This document shows, in pieces, positions 17,282-27,700 of a stretch of DNA of 64,000 bases. The stretch covers positions 14,738 to 78,737 of the forward strand of contig CAJMMD010000008.1 of NCBI GenBank assembly GCA_905214465.1, written 5' to 3'. The notes beneath the pieces are model-generated. The model did no database searches and was not told the origin of the DNA. It saw nothing but the letters and a program-made list of their open reading frames with translations. Numbering within the stretch: the stretch's first letter is position 1; every line of letters starts with the position of its first letter. A program made the position numbers and the translations under genes. This stretch comes from an uncultured bacterium. Lineage in GTDB: Bacteria > Actinomycetota > Coriobacteriia > Coriobacteriales > Coriobacteriaceae.

Positions 17282-18895
17282 ATGCGAAAGCAAATCCATG
17301 ACAACCCAATCGACCACGGCCACTCGTGCACGCTCTCCCACGGAACATGGCGCCGCGTGGGCGCAAAACTTGCTTGCGCGGGGGCCTGCGCGCTCATGGC
17401 CGGCCAGCTGCTGCTGCCGAGCGTGGCGCTCGCCGCCGACTGGGTCAACGTCGGCGGCACGCAGTACGACAGGGGCACGGTCGCCGGCGATGAGGCCGGA
17501 ACGTGGTCCTGGGACGGTGCCGACGACATGAAGCTCAACGGCTACGACGGCGGCTCCATCGGCGCCAAGGGCAACCTCACCATCGGCGTGACGGGCACCA
17601 ACACCGTCACGGCCGACGCCGGGCAGAGCGCCATTGCTGTTAAGAACGGTAACCTTGCCATTACTGGCGACGGCACCCTTAATGCGACGGCTCAGACCGA
17701 TGCGATTGCGGCGGAAGGCGACGGCAATGCGGGTGGCGATGTGACCATCAGCGGCGCCAACGTCAACGTGACGGCTTCGGGCGCAGTGAACAGTGCGACG
17801 GGCATTCGCGCGACGGCCGGCAGCGTGACGATCGATAAGGGCGCCGATGTCAAAATCGAGGCAAAATCGGCGGAAGGATCTTGGCGTCCAACGGTGGGCA
17901 CCTACGGTATCTTTGCCGATAACCTTCCCAGTAGACACGCTGCTCAGGAAGGCGAGCAGGAAGAACCGGATTATGTCTCCGTGCACGGGGGCAACGTCAC
18001 GATCGATGCCGCCAACCTGTCGATCAAGACAGCCGATGCCTGGCAGGTTTCTGTGTGCATCAATACGGTCGGTATCAAAAAGAATACCCTCATGAAAATC
18101 GTCAACGGAGCCGATGTCGCGCTTTCCGCCGGCAGTGCGGCTTCGCTCTCGGCGGGCATCAGCGCGCGTTCGCAAAGCGGTGCGGTGTGGATGTTTGTCG
18201 AGGAGTCGAATCTTACGTCTCGAAGCCTGTCTGCTGCAAACGGCATCGATGCCGTCCGCAATCAAAGTTTTGGAATCATGGCAGAGGCAAACACCGGGTT
18301 TGAAACGCCTCGTATCAAGATTCGCAAATCGAAGATTGAGGCTTCGGGCGCGACTGCGGGAATCTATGCGATCAACTGCAACGACGCGACTGCGACGCTG
18401 TTCCGTGCCGCGAGGATTGATTTGGGCTGGGGCGAGTCGCGCGGGAACGCGATGATTACGACTCCGACGGATGGTGCCGTGCGCGATGTGAAAAAGGTTG
18501 TTGATACGGGGAAATGGCCGAGTTCCCAGAACGGGCAGGTCGTCGGTGTTGCCGGTCCGTCTGCTATTACGGATATCGTCGGTTCTGCCGAGGTCGCCCA
18601 TGATGTAGTGATTGATTTTGGAGACGGGCAGGAGCCGGAGCCGACACCGGAGCCCGATCCCGATCCTATGTCCAATCCCGAGCAGAAGCCTGACCTCAAG
18701 CCCGTAGACAAGGACGCAAAGACCACCACGACGGTCACCAAGACCGTTACGACCAAGACTGCTGCCGCCAAAAACGGTTCCGGCGCCCTAGCCGCCACAG
18801 GCGATAGCGCCGCGACGGCGGCAGCGGCCCTCGGAATCGCCGGCGCGTCCGTTATCGGCGCTGGCTTCGTCGCGTCCAAGCGCCGCAACCGCTAG
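17282..18895 (+). CDS. sortase-anchored surface protein A, beta-helix-like, LAATG sorting signal
   Basis: A 537-aa exported protein. An extended signal peptide covers residues 1-51, with a conserved HGTWR box at 20-24, VGAKLACAGACALM and a signal peptidase site after SVALA. The body (about 55-440) is Gly/Ala/Asn/Thr-rich with short repeated beta strands such as GNLTIGVTGTNTVTA and GNLAITGDGTLNATA, which suggests a right-handed beta-helix. A Pro/Glu-rich wall-spanning segment follows, then LAATG, a hydrophobic helix and KRRNR. AGGAGG precedes the ATG by five bases. Its first 51 residues align without gaps to surface protein B. Function (adhesin or stalk) is not evident. Confidence 0.85.
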   Translation: MRKQIHDNPIDHGHSCTLSHGTWRRVGAKLACAGACALMAGQLLLPSVALAADWVNVGGTQYDRGTVAGDEAGTWSWDGADDMKLNGYDGGSIGAKGNLTIGVTGTNTVTADAGQSAIAVKNGNLAITGDGTLNATAQTDAIAAEGDGNAGGDVTISGANVNVTASGAVNSATGIRATAGSVTIDKGADVKIEAKSAEGSWRPTVGTYGIFADNLPSRHAAQEGEQEEPDYVSVHGGNVTIDAANLSIKTADAWQVSVCINTVGIKKNTLMKIVNGADVALSAGSAASLSAGISARSQSGAVWMFVEESNLTSRSLSAANGIDAVRNQSFGIMAEANTGFETPRIKIRKSKIEASGATAGIYAINCNDATATLFRAARIDLGWGESRGNAMITTPTDGAVRDVKKVVDTGKWPSSQNGQVVGVAGPSAITDIVGSAEVAHDVVIDFGDGQEPEPTPEPDPDPMSNPEQKPDLKPVDKDAKTTTTVTKTVTTKTAAAKNGSGALAATGDSAATAAAALGIAGASVIGAGFVASKRRNR

Positions 18896-18918
18896 CGCAA
18901 GCTTTCATAGCCATTTTC

Positions 18919-18961
18919 AGCCGCCGCGTGAGCATAAATGTCCTCGCGGCGGCTCTTTGTA
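18919..18961 (+). terminator. terminator after surface protein A
   Basis: AGCCGCCGCG (18919-18928) and CGCGGCGGCT (18945-18954) form a perfect 10-bp stem, followed by CTTTGTATTT. Confidence 0.8.
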
Positions 18962-18965
18962 TTTC

Positions 18966-19000
18966 CGCAGGTAGAGGCCTAGGTTCGTAGATGCGAACCT
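18966..19000. promoter_or_regulatory. CGCAGGTAGA motif with adjoining hairpin upstream of surface protein B
   Basis: The 10-mer CGCAGGTAGA (18966-18975) is followed by a small palindrome AGGTTCG/CGAACCT. The same 10-mer plus a longer AGGTTC/GAACCT palindrome lies before surface protein C at 21612-21652. The conserved pairing before two related genes suggests a binding site or leader hairpin; no function is known. Confidence 0.45.
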
Positions 19001-19039
19001 TGGAGTATAGAGTCATTTGTCGCATCTTGGTTGTACAGG

Positions 19040-19074
19040 ACCACCACAAAGGGGACAGGCACCTTTGTGGTGGT
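19040..19074. repeat. GGGACAG hairpin, ACCACCACAAAGG type
   Basis: ACCACCACAAAGG and CCTTTGTGGTGGT pair perfectly around GGACAGGCA, just upstream of surface protein B. Same stem as 15614-15656 and 28591-28625. Confidence 0.85.
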
Positions 19075-19100
19075 ATGGCCCATCGACCAAGGAGGCCGTT

Positions 19101-21458
19101 ATGTACGGAAACCACTTTGACAAGCAAACCCAACGCGAGCGTACCTGCTCGCTGGTTCACGGTACTTGGCGTTGTGTGGGTGCCAAAATCGCTTGCGCTG
19201 GCGCGTGTGCGCTTATGGTCGGCCAGCTGCTGCTGCCGAGCGTGGCGCTGGCGACGGAATGCGCCGATCCCGCCGCTGGGACGGATGAGGTTGCCGCGGC
19301 TCCGGTAACGCCGACGGTTGCGGAGGATACGGCTGCAACGACCGCACCAGCTGCTTCGACCGCGCCTGCAACCGATGCTGCTCCGGCGGCGCAAGCCACC
19401 GCTGAGCCTCAGCAGACGGCCCCGACTGGCGCCACCGATGAATCCAACGATGCGGCACCCGCTGAACAAAATACTCCCAGCGACAACGCCGCCACGCCGG
19501 CGAATGACGCCATCATGCCCTGCGGTGTGACCGATGTTGTTGGCGGCAGCGGCGTTAGGGTCAATATTACGGTGCGGAACAATTACACCGACATCAAGAA
19601 AGAAGAAACGATTGAGTATGTGAAGGGGATTGCCCTTGTAGATGGAGACCAGTCTGCTCTCGATGGTAGCGCTTTGACTTTTATCGGCCTGGGGGACTTG
19701 ATCGTCCATGCGGCGTATGACAGTGCGAGCAATAAAACAACGCTTACCCTGGATATCAGCAAGATTCAGAGACAGAAGGAGGAGCAGAAGTACTTTACGG
19801 AGTACAAGGAGAATAAGTCCAAGATGACGACCACCTATGATGGATCCAAGCTTACGTATACGGGTACAGAGCCCGGGAATATCATCATCGGTGATCCGGA
19901 CGACGCCTTTAAAGGAGACACCGAGGCGACCGGGAAACCCACTATTAACGAGATCCGGGATGACTACTACACCCGCACCCATGTCTACGAGAGGGCGTGC
20001 CTTGTTGTCCCGGCAGCGGAATCAGAATCGGAATCCATCTCCTTTGCCAATGTTCAGAATACGAACTTCAATTGGCAGCTGGATACTGGTCCGCAGGCGA
20101 CGGCAGGTGTCCCTAACTACGATGCAGATAAATACGAAATCGCTTATGAATGCTGGCAGGAATTTGAAAACAACGAACCCGTTGCTGCCTGGTATTCCGA
20201 TAACGGCTCACATGGTTCCCTGCCGACTATTACAAAGTTTAAAAGCGGGAAAGAGTACGTGTATTCTCTTATGCTGAAGCCAAAAGACGGATATTCCTTC
20301 AGCGATGAAACCGTTGTTACCGTAAACGGGGAAACCGTAAAGTCGAGTCTAAGCGGAGAATTCCTGTATGTCCCTGCTATTAAAACAATTACGATGCCTG
20401 CTTCGTCGGAAAACGAAGCTCTTGAGAATCTAAACGTCAACGATGTGAAAACCGACTACGCGCCCGGCGAGGCGCCGCGTGCGACCGCGACGATTCCTGC
20501 CGCCGATGCCGATAAGTATGAGATCGCCTATGGGTGCTGGGAAGAGATGGATGGCAGCGACCCTGCGAAGCTCAAGCCCGTTGCCTTCTGGTATTCCGAC
20601 CCTGCCAAGTATCCGACGGGCGCGAGGAGGATCGAACACTTCGAAGAGGGCAAGTTCTACATGTACTCCGTTGAGCTGAGGCTCAAGGGCGACAATACCG
20701 TGGCCGATGACTGCATGATGTACGTCAACGGTCATTGGGCGCACCACATCAAGACCGTCAACGGCGTCTTCGCGCCAAACGCTGACAATATGCTGTGCGA
20801 GCAGCCGATCGACGAATGGCGTGCCATCGACGTTATCGAGATCAACGGCGCCACGACCACCTTCAAGGCAGGCGATAAGCCGGTCTTTACGGCGAGTGTT
20901 CCGATGGGTTCCAACTCCCTTCCTCAGTGTGAGTTCTGGACGGGTAGCGACGGCAGCGAAGTGAACTCCCAGAAGTTCTGGGATCAGAACATTACAAACC
21001 ACATCGATGCTTTTAAGCCTGGCGTGACCTATCGCTACGGCATCTACCTCAAGTCCGCGCGCGGCTTCTACTTCACGCCCGACACCAAGCTGGTGATCAA
21101 CGGCCAGGAGTGCGGCTACCAGGTCGCGGATAGCGTATCCGATGAGGACAGCGGCTGGATCTACACCCTGTGGCTCAACACCGATCTGACCTTTACGCCC
21201 GAAGCCACGCCGACTCCCGATCCGCAGCCTACGCCGGATTTCAAGCCGACACCGCAGCCTGAGGTTAAGCCCGCGGCCAAGCCGGCCACGACAACCGCCA
21301 CGACCAAGACGGTTGAGAAAACCACGCAGGCCAAGAAGAGCGATGCTGTCCTGGCTGCCACGGGGGATACCACCGCGATGACGGTCGCCGCCCTAGGCAT
21401 CGCCGGCGCAACCGTAGCCGCCGCCGGCCTCGCCGCGACCAAGCGCCGCAAGCATTAG
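19101..21458 (+). CDS. sortase-anchored surface protein B with Ig-like repeats, LAATG sorting signal
   Basis: A 785-aa exported protein. Residues 1-51 are the same extended signal module as in surface protein A (HGTWR at 20-24, GQLLLPSVALA at the end). Residues about 55-150 are an Ala/Thr/Pro/Glu-rich low-complexity stretch. Two or more related beta-sandwich modules follow; ADKYEIAYECWQEF and ADKYEIAYGCWEEM begin two copies that share the order of WYSD, a GK-YVYS/MYS strand and a VNG turn, and a third, more distant module ends the series. The tail has a Pro-rich spacer, LAATG, a hydrophobic helix and KRRKH. AAGGAGG lies five bases before the ATG. The repeated modules probably extend the protein from the wall; ligand unknown. 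Confidence 0.87.
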   Translation: MYGNHFDKQTQRERTCSLVHGTWRCVGAKIACAGACALMVGQLLLPSVALATECADPAAGTDEVAAAPVTPTVAEDTAATTAPAASTAPATDAAPAAQATAEPQQTAPTGATDESNDAAPAEQNTPSDNAATPANDAIMPCGVTDVVGGSGVRVNITVRNNYTDIKKEETIEYVKGIALVDGDQSALDGSALTFIGLGDLIVHAAYDSASNKTTLTLDISKIQRQKEEQKYFTEYKENKSKMTTTYDGSKLTYTGTEPGNIIIGDPDDAFKGDTEATGKPTINEIRDDYYTRTHVYERACLVVPAAESESESISFANVQNTNFNWQLDTGPQATAGVPNYDADKYEIAYECWQEFENNEPVAAWYSDNGSHGSLPTITKFKSGKEYVYSLMLKPKDGYSFSDETVVTVNGETVKSSLSGEFLYVPAIKTITMPASSENEALENLNVNDVKTDYAPGEAPRATATIPAADADKYEIAYGCWEEMDGSDPAKLKPVAFWYSDPAKYPTGARRIEHFEEGKFYMYSVELRLKGDNTVADDCMMYVNGHWAHHIKTVNGVFAPNADNMLCEQPIDEWRAIDVIEINGATTTFKAGDKPVFTASVPMGSNSLPQCEFWTGSDGSEVNSQKFWDQNITNHIDAFKPGVTYRYGIYLKSARGFYFTPDTKLVINGQECGYQVADSVSDEDSGWIYTLWLNTDLTFTPEATPTPDPQPTPDFKPTPQPEVKPAAKPATTTATTKTVEKTTQAKKSDAVLAATGDTTAMTVAALGIAGATVAAAGLAATKRRKH

Positions 21459-21495
21459 AGCTGGGTGACGGCTCTCGTTCTCGGCCTCAGCAAAA

Positions 21496-21550
21496 TCTCA
21501 ATCTGTAACACCAAGCGGGGAATTTGACCTCTAACTGTTACAGATCGAGA
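21496..21550. repeat. 55-bp palindromic unit, single copy
   Basis: TCTCAATCTGTAACA and TGTTACAGATCGAGA are 15-bp inverted ends around exactly 25 nt. It lies 37 bases after the surface protein B stop codon and is preceded by the same 46-nt block found before the triplet at 28351. Its 25-nt centre resembles that of the second unit of that triplet. Confidence 0.9.
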
Positions 21551-21572
21551 CAAACTGGCCGGCCAAGTCCAG

Positions 21573-21609
21573 AACCGCCACAAAGGTGCCTGTCCCCTTT
21601 GTGGCGGTT
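21573..21609. repeat. GGGACAG hairpin with compensatory stem change
   Basis: AACCGCCACAAAGG and CCTTTGTGGCGGTT pair perfectly around TGCCTGTCC. Compared with the copies at 19040 and 28591, A-T has become G-C on both sides, so the stem has been kept. Confidence 0.85.
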
Positions 21610-21611
21610 TG

Positions 21612-21652
21612 CGCAGGTAGAACGGTAGGTTCGTATATATGAACCTACCGTT
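21612..21652. promoter_or_regulatory. CGCAGGTAGA motif with 12-bp palindrome upstream of surface protein C
   Basis: CGCAGGTAGA (21612-21621) overlaps a perfect stem AACGGTAGGTTC/GAACCTACCGTT around GTATATAT. It lies about 60 bases before the surface protein C start. It could be an operator or a terminator-like hairpin; the T-rich stretch after it is interrupted. Confidence 0.45.
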
Positions 21653-21713
21653 CGCTTTGTTTTTGGACAACGATTACGCTGGATGACTTTTGGTTTGCAG
21701 GAAAGGAACGACC

Positions 21714-24700
21714 ATGAGGTGGACTACTGTTCGAGCGCTTTGCCGCCGCCTGACCATTGCCGCGGTGACCCTCACTATGGTGACGGGCTCGTTGCCTGTG
21801 GGCGCGTTTGCTGAGGTGTTCACCACCGATAGCACCTTTGTGCAGACGGATGTCGACCAAGTAGACGCCGTCGACCCCGCCGACGCCGCGCCCAATGTCG
21901 ATGCCGCCAACGCTGCCGACCCCGCGCCCGATGCCGGCGCTGCCGACCCCACAGCGCTCGATGCCGGTGACACCCCTACGCCCCCGGCCTCCGAGATTGC
22001 ATCGGCGGCGGGCCTGACGGGCGCCGGGCAGGCCGAGAGCACGCCTGCGGGTACGCTTGCCACCGATCTTGTCGAGGGCAAGGAACTCGCCGAACAGCAG
22101 AAGCAGGAGGAGGCTTCCGGCACCGAGGCGACCTGGAACGAGGAGCTTGAACTCTGGGCAACCTCGAAGGGCGCCACGGGCGTAAAGGGCGAATACGACG
22201 ATGGCTACGTGGCCGGCGAGCAGACCCCCGCGCAGTACTACTTCTCGATCGATAGCCTCACCAACGAAATTTCTATCGAGTATGGCGACGCGGGCATTAC
22301 CACGTTGGAGGTGCCCTCGACCATCGACGACAAAAATGTCGTAAGCCTTACGGGTATGGGAAGCGCTGCGCTCACATCGATCACCTTCGCCCCTAATTCG
22401 CATGTCCGCTCGGTTGGAGGCTTGGGCGGCAGCAGCATCAAAGAGATCGCACTGCCCGATTCGGTCGAGGAGCTCAAGAGCTATGCATTCTACAAAAGCA
22501 AGACGCTCCAAACGGTAACCTGGCCCAACAACGCGGCCTTTACCACGATTCCCGAGCAGGCCTTTAAGGAATGTGAACAACTTGACGACAATGTGGTGGC
22601 AACGCTGCCGCCTTCGGTCAAAACTATCGACTATCTTGCATTCGCCTATTGCGGCGTGCCACAGTTCTATGTCTCGGACACAACGGTACTCACCTTTACG
22701 CAGGTCGATGTGCCGGGCACGGTGGAGCGGATTGAGCAACATGCCTTTGACGGGTGCTCCTTTGTGTCGTCGGTGACGATCAGCGACGGCGTTAAATATA
22801 TCGGAGCGCACGCGTTCGCCTCTCTTGATCCTGCGATTGCCGGCAAAGAGATTGTGCTACCCAAAAGCGTGGAAATGATAGAGTGGGGAGCTTTTGAGAA
22901 CACGAGATACGGAAACGAGACGAACCATAATGCCGTTGCCCTGCGCGTGATGAACCCCGATCTTCAGTTTGGTGAGGCGGGCTATCCGGGCGACTATAAT
23001 GAGCGCGTGACAATCGATGGCGTAACGTATGCGATTCCCTTTAGTGAAGGCCAGACCATCTATGCCTATGCGACCGATTCGGCTGGCAACCCCTCGATGG
23101 TCAAAAAGCTTGCCGATGCCGTGGCCGATCGCAAGGACTCCGTCGATTCCTCGAAGCCTGCTTACACGTTTGAGTGGATGGGCGAGGCGGCCCAGGTGAC
23201 GGGCAAGCTTCCCCAGAGCGCGACGGCTACACTCGTGCAGGCGGGGCAGTCCACGCCGCTGGCGGTTGGCGATGACGGCAGCTTTACAGCGGACGCTCTC
23301 TCCAAGACAGCAGCCACCCTGCGCATTTCGCTCAGCGGTTACTATGACATGGTGCTGGCGCGCCCGGGCGACCAGATGACGGGCGCATGGAATATCGGAG
23401 AGATTAAGGCGGAGGACTTTACCAAGATTCCGGCCTCGCGCGCGATTGAGCTCAACGTGGGCTATCTTGAACCGATTGTGGGCCAGGATAAGACCGAACG
23501 CATTGAGCTCGATAGTCTCGATAAGATCGATCTGACGGTGAAGAGCGGCGGCAAGACGCTTAAGCCTGCCAAGGGTGACAAAGAAAACGACTTCCGTATC
23601 CAGGGCACAGCACTTGTGGTGTCGCAGGCCATTGCCGACGCGGACCAGGATCTGGAGATAACGCTCGAGCCCAAAGACAGCCTCAGGCTGGGTGGGGCGA
23701 CGGCGACGGTGAAGCCTTCGGCCGGCAAGGTCGATATCGACTTGAAGCCCTGGGGTACGGCGACGGTCACGACCAAGGGCGACTACCAGGGCGCCAACCG
23801 CGTGCTGGTGTTCCGTACGTCCGACGGCAAGCTAGTTGCCGACGGTGTCACCTATTTGATGGGTTACGAAGACGATGACACCACGCCTATCATGAAGGCC
23901 GAGACGCCACGCCTCAAGGCCGGTTCGTACACCATCGTCGCCTTTAACAAGACGAGCTACGACATCCAAGCGACGAGCTATTCCACGTTTAGTCGCCTAG
24001 GGCTGACCGTGGGTAAGCATATCGCGCAAAAGCAGGTGAAGATTGAGGACGGCAAACAGCTCGACGTGACGCTCGACGTCCCCACGTTTGACGTGGAGAC
24101 GTATCGTGCCGAGCGTGGGCTGACGGCGGGCTCGGTTATCGCTGATTCGTCCGCGGTCGTTGGCGTGGAGACCGAGCTGCGCATTCATTACGAGCTCAAG
24201 GACAGCCAGGCTGCCAAGATTGAGATTCCTCTGGCCAAGGATGCCGTCGAGGATGTGTCCGCAGGCGCTCGCGAAGCCGGCGCCAGCTCCGATGCCATGT
24301 GGGCTGCCACAACTTGGGAGGGCGACAACCTCGTTCTCGATATGAAGAAGAGTGCGGGCGCCGATGTGTTTGTGCGCTTTAAGCCTAAGGCCGCGGGCAT
24401 CTATGCCGTCTCGCCGCTTATTACGCTGGGCGAGGTGACATTGCCGCTGGGGAGCACCACACTCGAGGTTAGCGGATCGCGCATCGAGGTCGACAACACC
24501 GACGTTCACAGCCTGCTGGGCAATGTGGCCTACGTTTATGCAGCGCCGGGCAAGAGCGTGCAGCTCACCGTGGGGACGGGCTCGTCGGCTGCAAAGTACA
24601 CCGGCAAGACCAATAAACTCGGCCGTGCCAAGATTGAATACGAACTGCCGCAGGATACGCTTGCCGCCGAGCGCGTGACGCTCGAGGCGCGCGTGGGCTC

Positions 24701-27700
24701 GACCGATGTTGCCGCCGCTGCCGCAGAGGTGACGGCTCGCAATTATGTGCGCTATGTTCCGGGCGCTTCGGTCTGGAACTTTGATGTGACGTATCGTGGC
24801 GGTACGCAAAACTTGGTCAAGGACGGCAAGGACACCGGCAAGAGCCTGTGGACCTTCCATCATCTGCCACAAAAGAAGAACGCCTACTGGACGTTCGATA
24901 TCACGCTCGAGGTGGGAAACGAAGAGGCTGCCGACACGCTCGACCTGTACGTGGACTGCGTGGATGGCAAGACGGTGACGATTCCTCTGACTCAAAAGTC
25001 GCGCGAGGGCACCCATGTGCGCTATGTGGCGGAGTATGTGGACGAGGGTTACCTTAAGCTGCTCGACGAGTTCAACAAGGCGAATGACTCGACCTATGTG
25101 AACTGCGGCAACTTTGAGCAGATCTTTATGCCGCAGACCTACCGCATCTCCAATGCTCAGCTTATGACTATGCTGAGTTTTGATGCCAACGCTTCGGCCA
25201 AAAAGCATTCCGCCGCGGCCGAGGAGCGCCAGCAGGAGTTCTCGAATGCCGTGCAGCAGTGGCACGAGTATATGATGGATAACTCGTTTAACGATGTCGA
25301 CGAGGCCTTTAACGACGCGATTGACCAGATGGTCGCCGATGCGTTTGCCGAGGAGGACAGGGACGGCAAAGAGGGCGAAGCGCAAGGTGGGGCCGCCCGT
25401 AAGGCTCGTCGCGCCCCTGCCGCCAGCGACGGCGAGGGTGATGATGCTGGCAACGACGAGGCCGCGCAGTTTGCCGCCGAGCTCAAGGCCGCGGTCGGCG
25501 GGTCGTCGGCGCTGCTAACCCAGCAGGGCGACAGCTATGGCGTCAATGTGGACAAGATGATTTTTGAGGATGCTTACGGTACCAGCGAGGATTGGTATCA
25601 GGAACTCGCGGCGGCCCAGGGCGCGAACGCTGCGGATGCGGCCGCCATCAAGGAGCTCGTCGACCATGCATCGCGAGCGGAGTTTATTGCCCAGCAGGCC
25701 GAGGATCTGGTGGGCCAGTCGATGGGCATCGGCCAGCTCAACCAATACGGAAGCTGGAATGATGCAACCGCTGCGGCGCTCAACAAGTGCGCGGGCATTA
25801 AGGCCAGCGAGTACAACGGCCAGTCGACGAGCGGGTTTAACGATTTGGGCCAGGCGCTCGGCAGCTCGCTGAGCTACAAGGCGGCTGACGACGATACCGT
25901 CAAGGGCTTTAAGGTCGCCGCGCCCGATGGCGAGCAGACGGCCTATATCGAGTCGGAGTTTATCGAGAACTCCAATAACAACAAGAACCAGGCGCTTCTG
26001 TTTAACTCGATCGCCATGCAGTGCGACATTCTGGACAATCTGTACGATAACTGGAATGTGGTCCATAGCCTCAATAACTCTACGATTCGCGGCTGGCTTA
26101 TGGCTTGGAAGCGCAACGGCGACGTGAGCGCCCATATGAAGCTCATCCGCACGATCCGTTCGCTCAAGAGCTATAAGATCGAGTGCGAGATGTTCGGACA
26201 GGTCTTTAAGACCGATGCGTGGAAGGCGGCCGGCCAGGCGTTTCCCGCGGCGACCCAGGGCATCGGCATCTTTACCGGCATTTACGGCGTGAACGATGCC
26301 AGCAAGAACTGGGAGAACGTGAACGTCCGTATGCAGAAGGTGAAGGGCGAGCGCGAGGGCTATGAGCTTCAGCATACGCGCTTGCTTGCCAAGCCCGAGA
26401 AGACTGAGGACGACTGGAAGTGCATTTACGCGCTGCGTGACGCCATGGAGAAGGCGCGCGCGTTTGAGGATCTGTTGTATCGCCAGCTCTGCCACGACAG
26501 CACCGATGTGGCAGTGGGCTCCATTATGACCATCGCCGGCGTGCTGACGGCCGGTTCGGCGGGTACCGTGGTGGGCGCTGCCTATGACGCGGCTTCGACC
26601 AGCGTGGGTTCGGAGCGCGCGATTAAGCTGACCAATGCCGAATGCGCCTACGATGTTGCCTGCGAGCAGGTGGAGCGCGCGTGCCAGAATCGTATTACGG
26701 TCAACTGGGGCGAGCTGACCGATGCCGAGGTCTATAACGCCAACAAGGACGGCTTGATCTCGGACGAGAAGATGCAGTCGATCTTCGAGGCGCGTTATCG
26801 CAATGTGGCTGCCAAGGCGGCACCCGACCCTGCGGGCGTGGTGTACGAGGGCCTGCTGTCCAATACGGTTGAAGGCGCGACGGTTGAGCTGTGGAGCGCC
26901 GACGATGCGGCCGGTACCAATGCCGTGCGTTGGGATGCCGAGGAGTATGAGCAGGACAATCCGCTTGCGACGGGTGCGGACGGTGCGTACAACTGGAATA
27001 CGCCGACCGGCTGGTATCAGGTGCGCGTGACCAAGGACGGGTATGAGGAGGCGCGTTCGGCTTGGCTGCGCGTGCCGCCGATTCAGACTGAGGTGAACAT
27101 CGGTTTGGTGTCGACGGCGGCGCCCGAGGTGGCTTCGGCCCATGCCTATACCGATTGCGTCGAGGTTGAGTTTGCGCAGTATATGGATGCGAGCGACGAT
27201 GCCCTGGTCGCATTGTGCGCGCAGGGCTTGGGCGACGTGACGTATACGTGGCTCGACAAGCAGGACGATCCCAATGGCAAGCCGCTGTCGCGCGTGCTGC
27301 GTATTCGCTATGCCGATGCGCGTGAGGCGGGCTCGACGGTGGCGTTTGAGCTCGGCGGTGCTCGCAACTACGCTGGCACGGCCATGGCGCGCTGGGCAAG
27401 TGGCGAGCTTGTCGTGGGCGTTCGTGCCGACAAGCTCAAGCTCAACGTGGAGCAGGCCGTGACCATGCTTGATGGCAGTGACTTTGAGCTGGTGGCGCAC
27501 GTGACCGATAAGGCGGGCAAGCCGTTTGCGGGCGCCAAGGTTAGTGTTGGGCTGGAGTCCTCGGCTATCTGCTCTGTCGATGCCACCCAGGCCGTGACGG
27601 GCGAGGACGGTGCGGCGACGTTTGTGCTGCATGGTGCTCTGCCCGGTTTGACGACGTTGACGGCGGCGGTGGACGGCACGGCACTGTCCAAGCAGGTCGA

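Noticed and set aside
17067..17366. N-terminal extension of the LuxR-type regulator
   Set aside because: The open frame runs on, but this part has no hydrophobic or conserved sequence; a TTG with a good ribosome site at 17064-17066 fits better.
25515..27632. 705-codon open frame on the minus strand
   Set aside because: It lies wholly within surface protein C, and its composition is what an antisense frame of high-GC DNA gives; no family sequence is seen.
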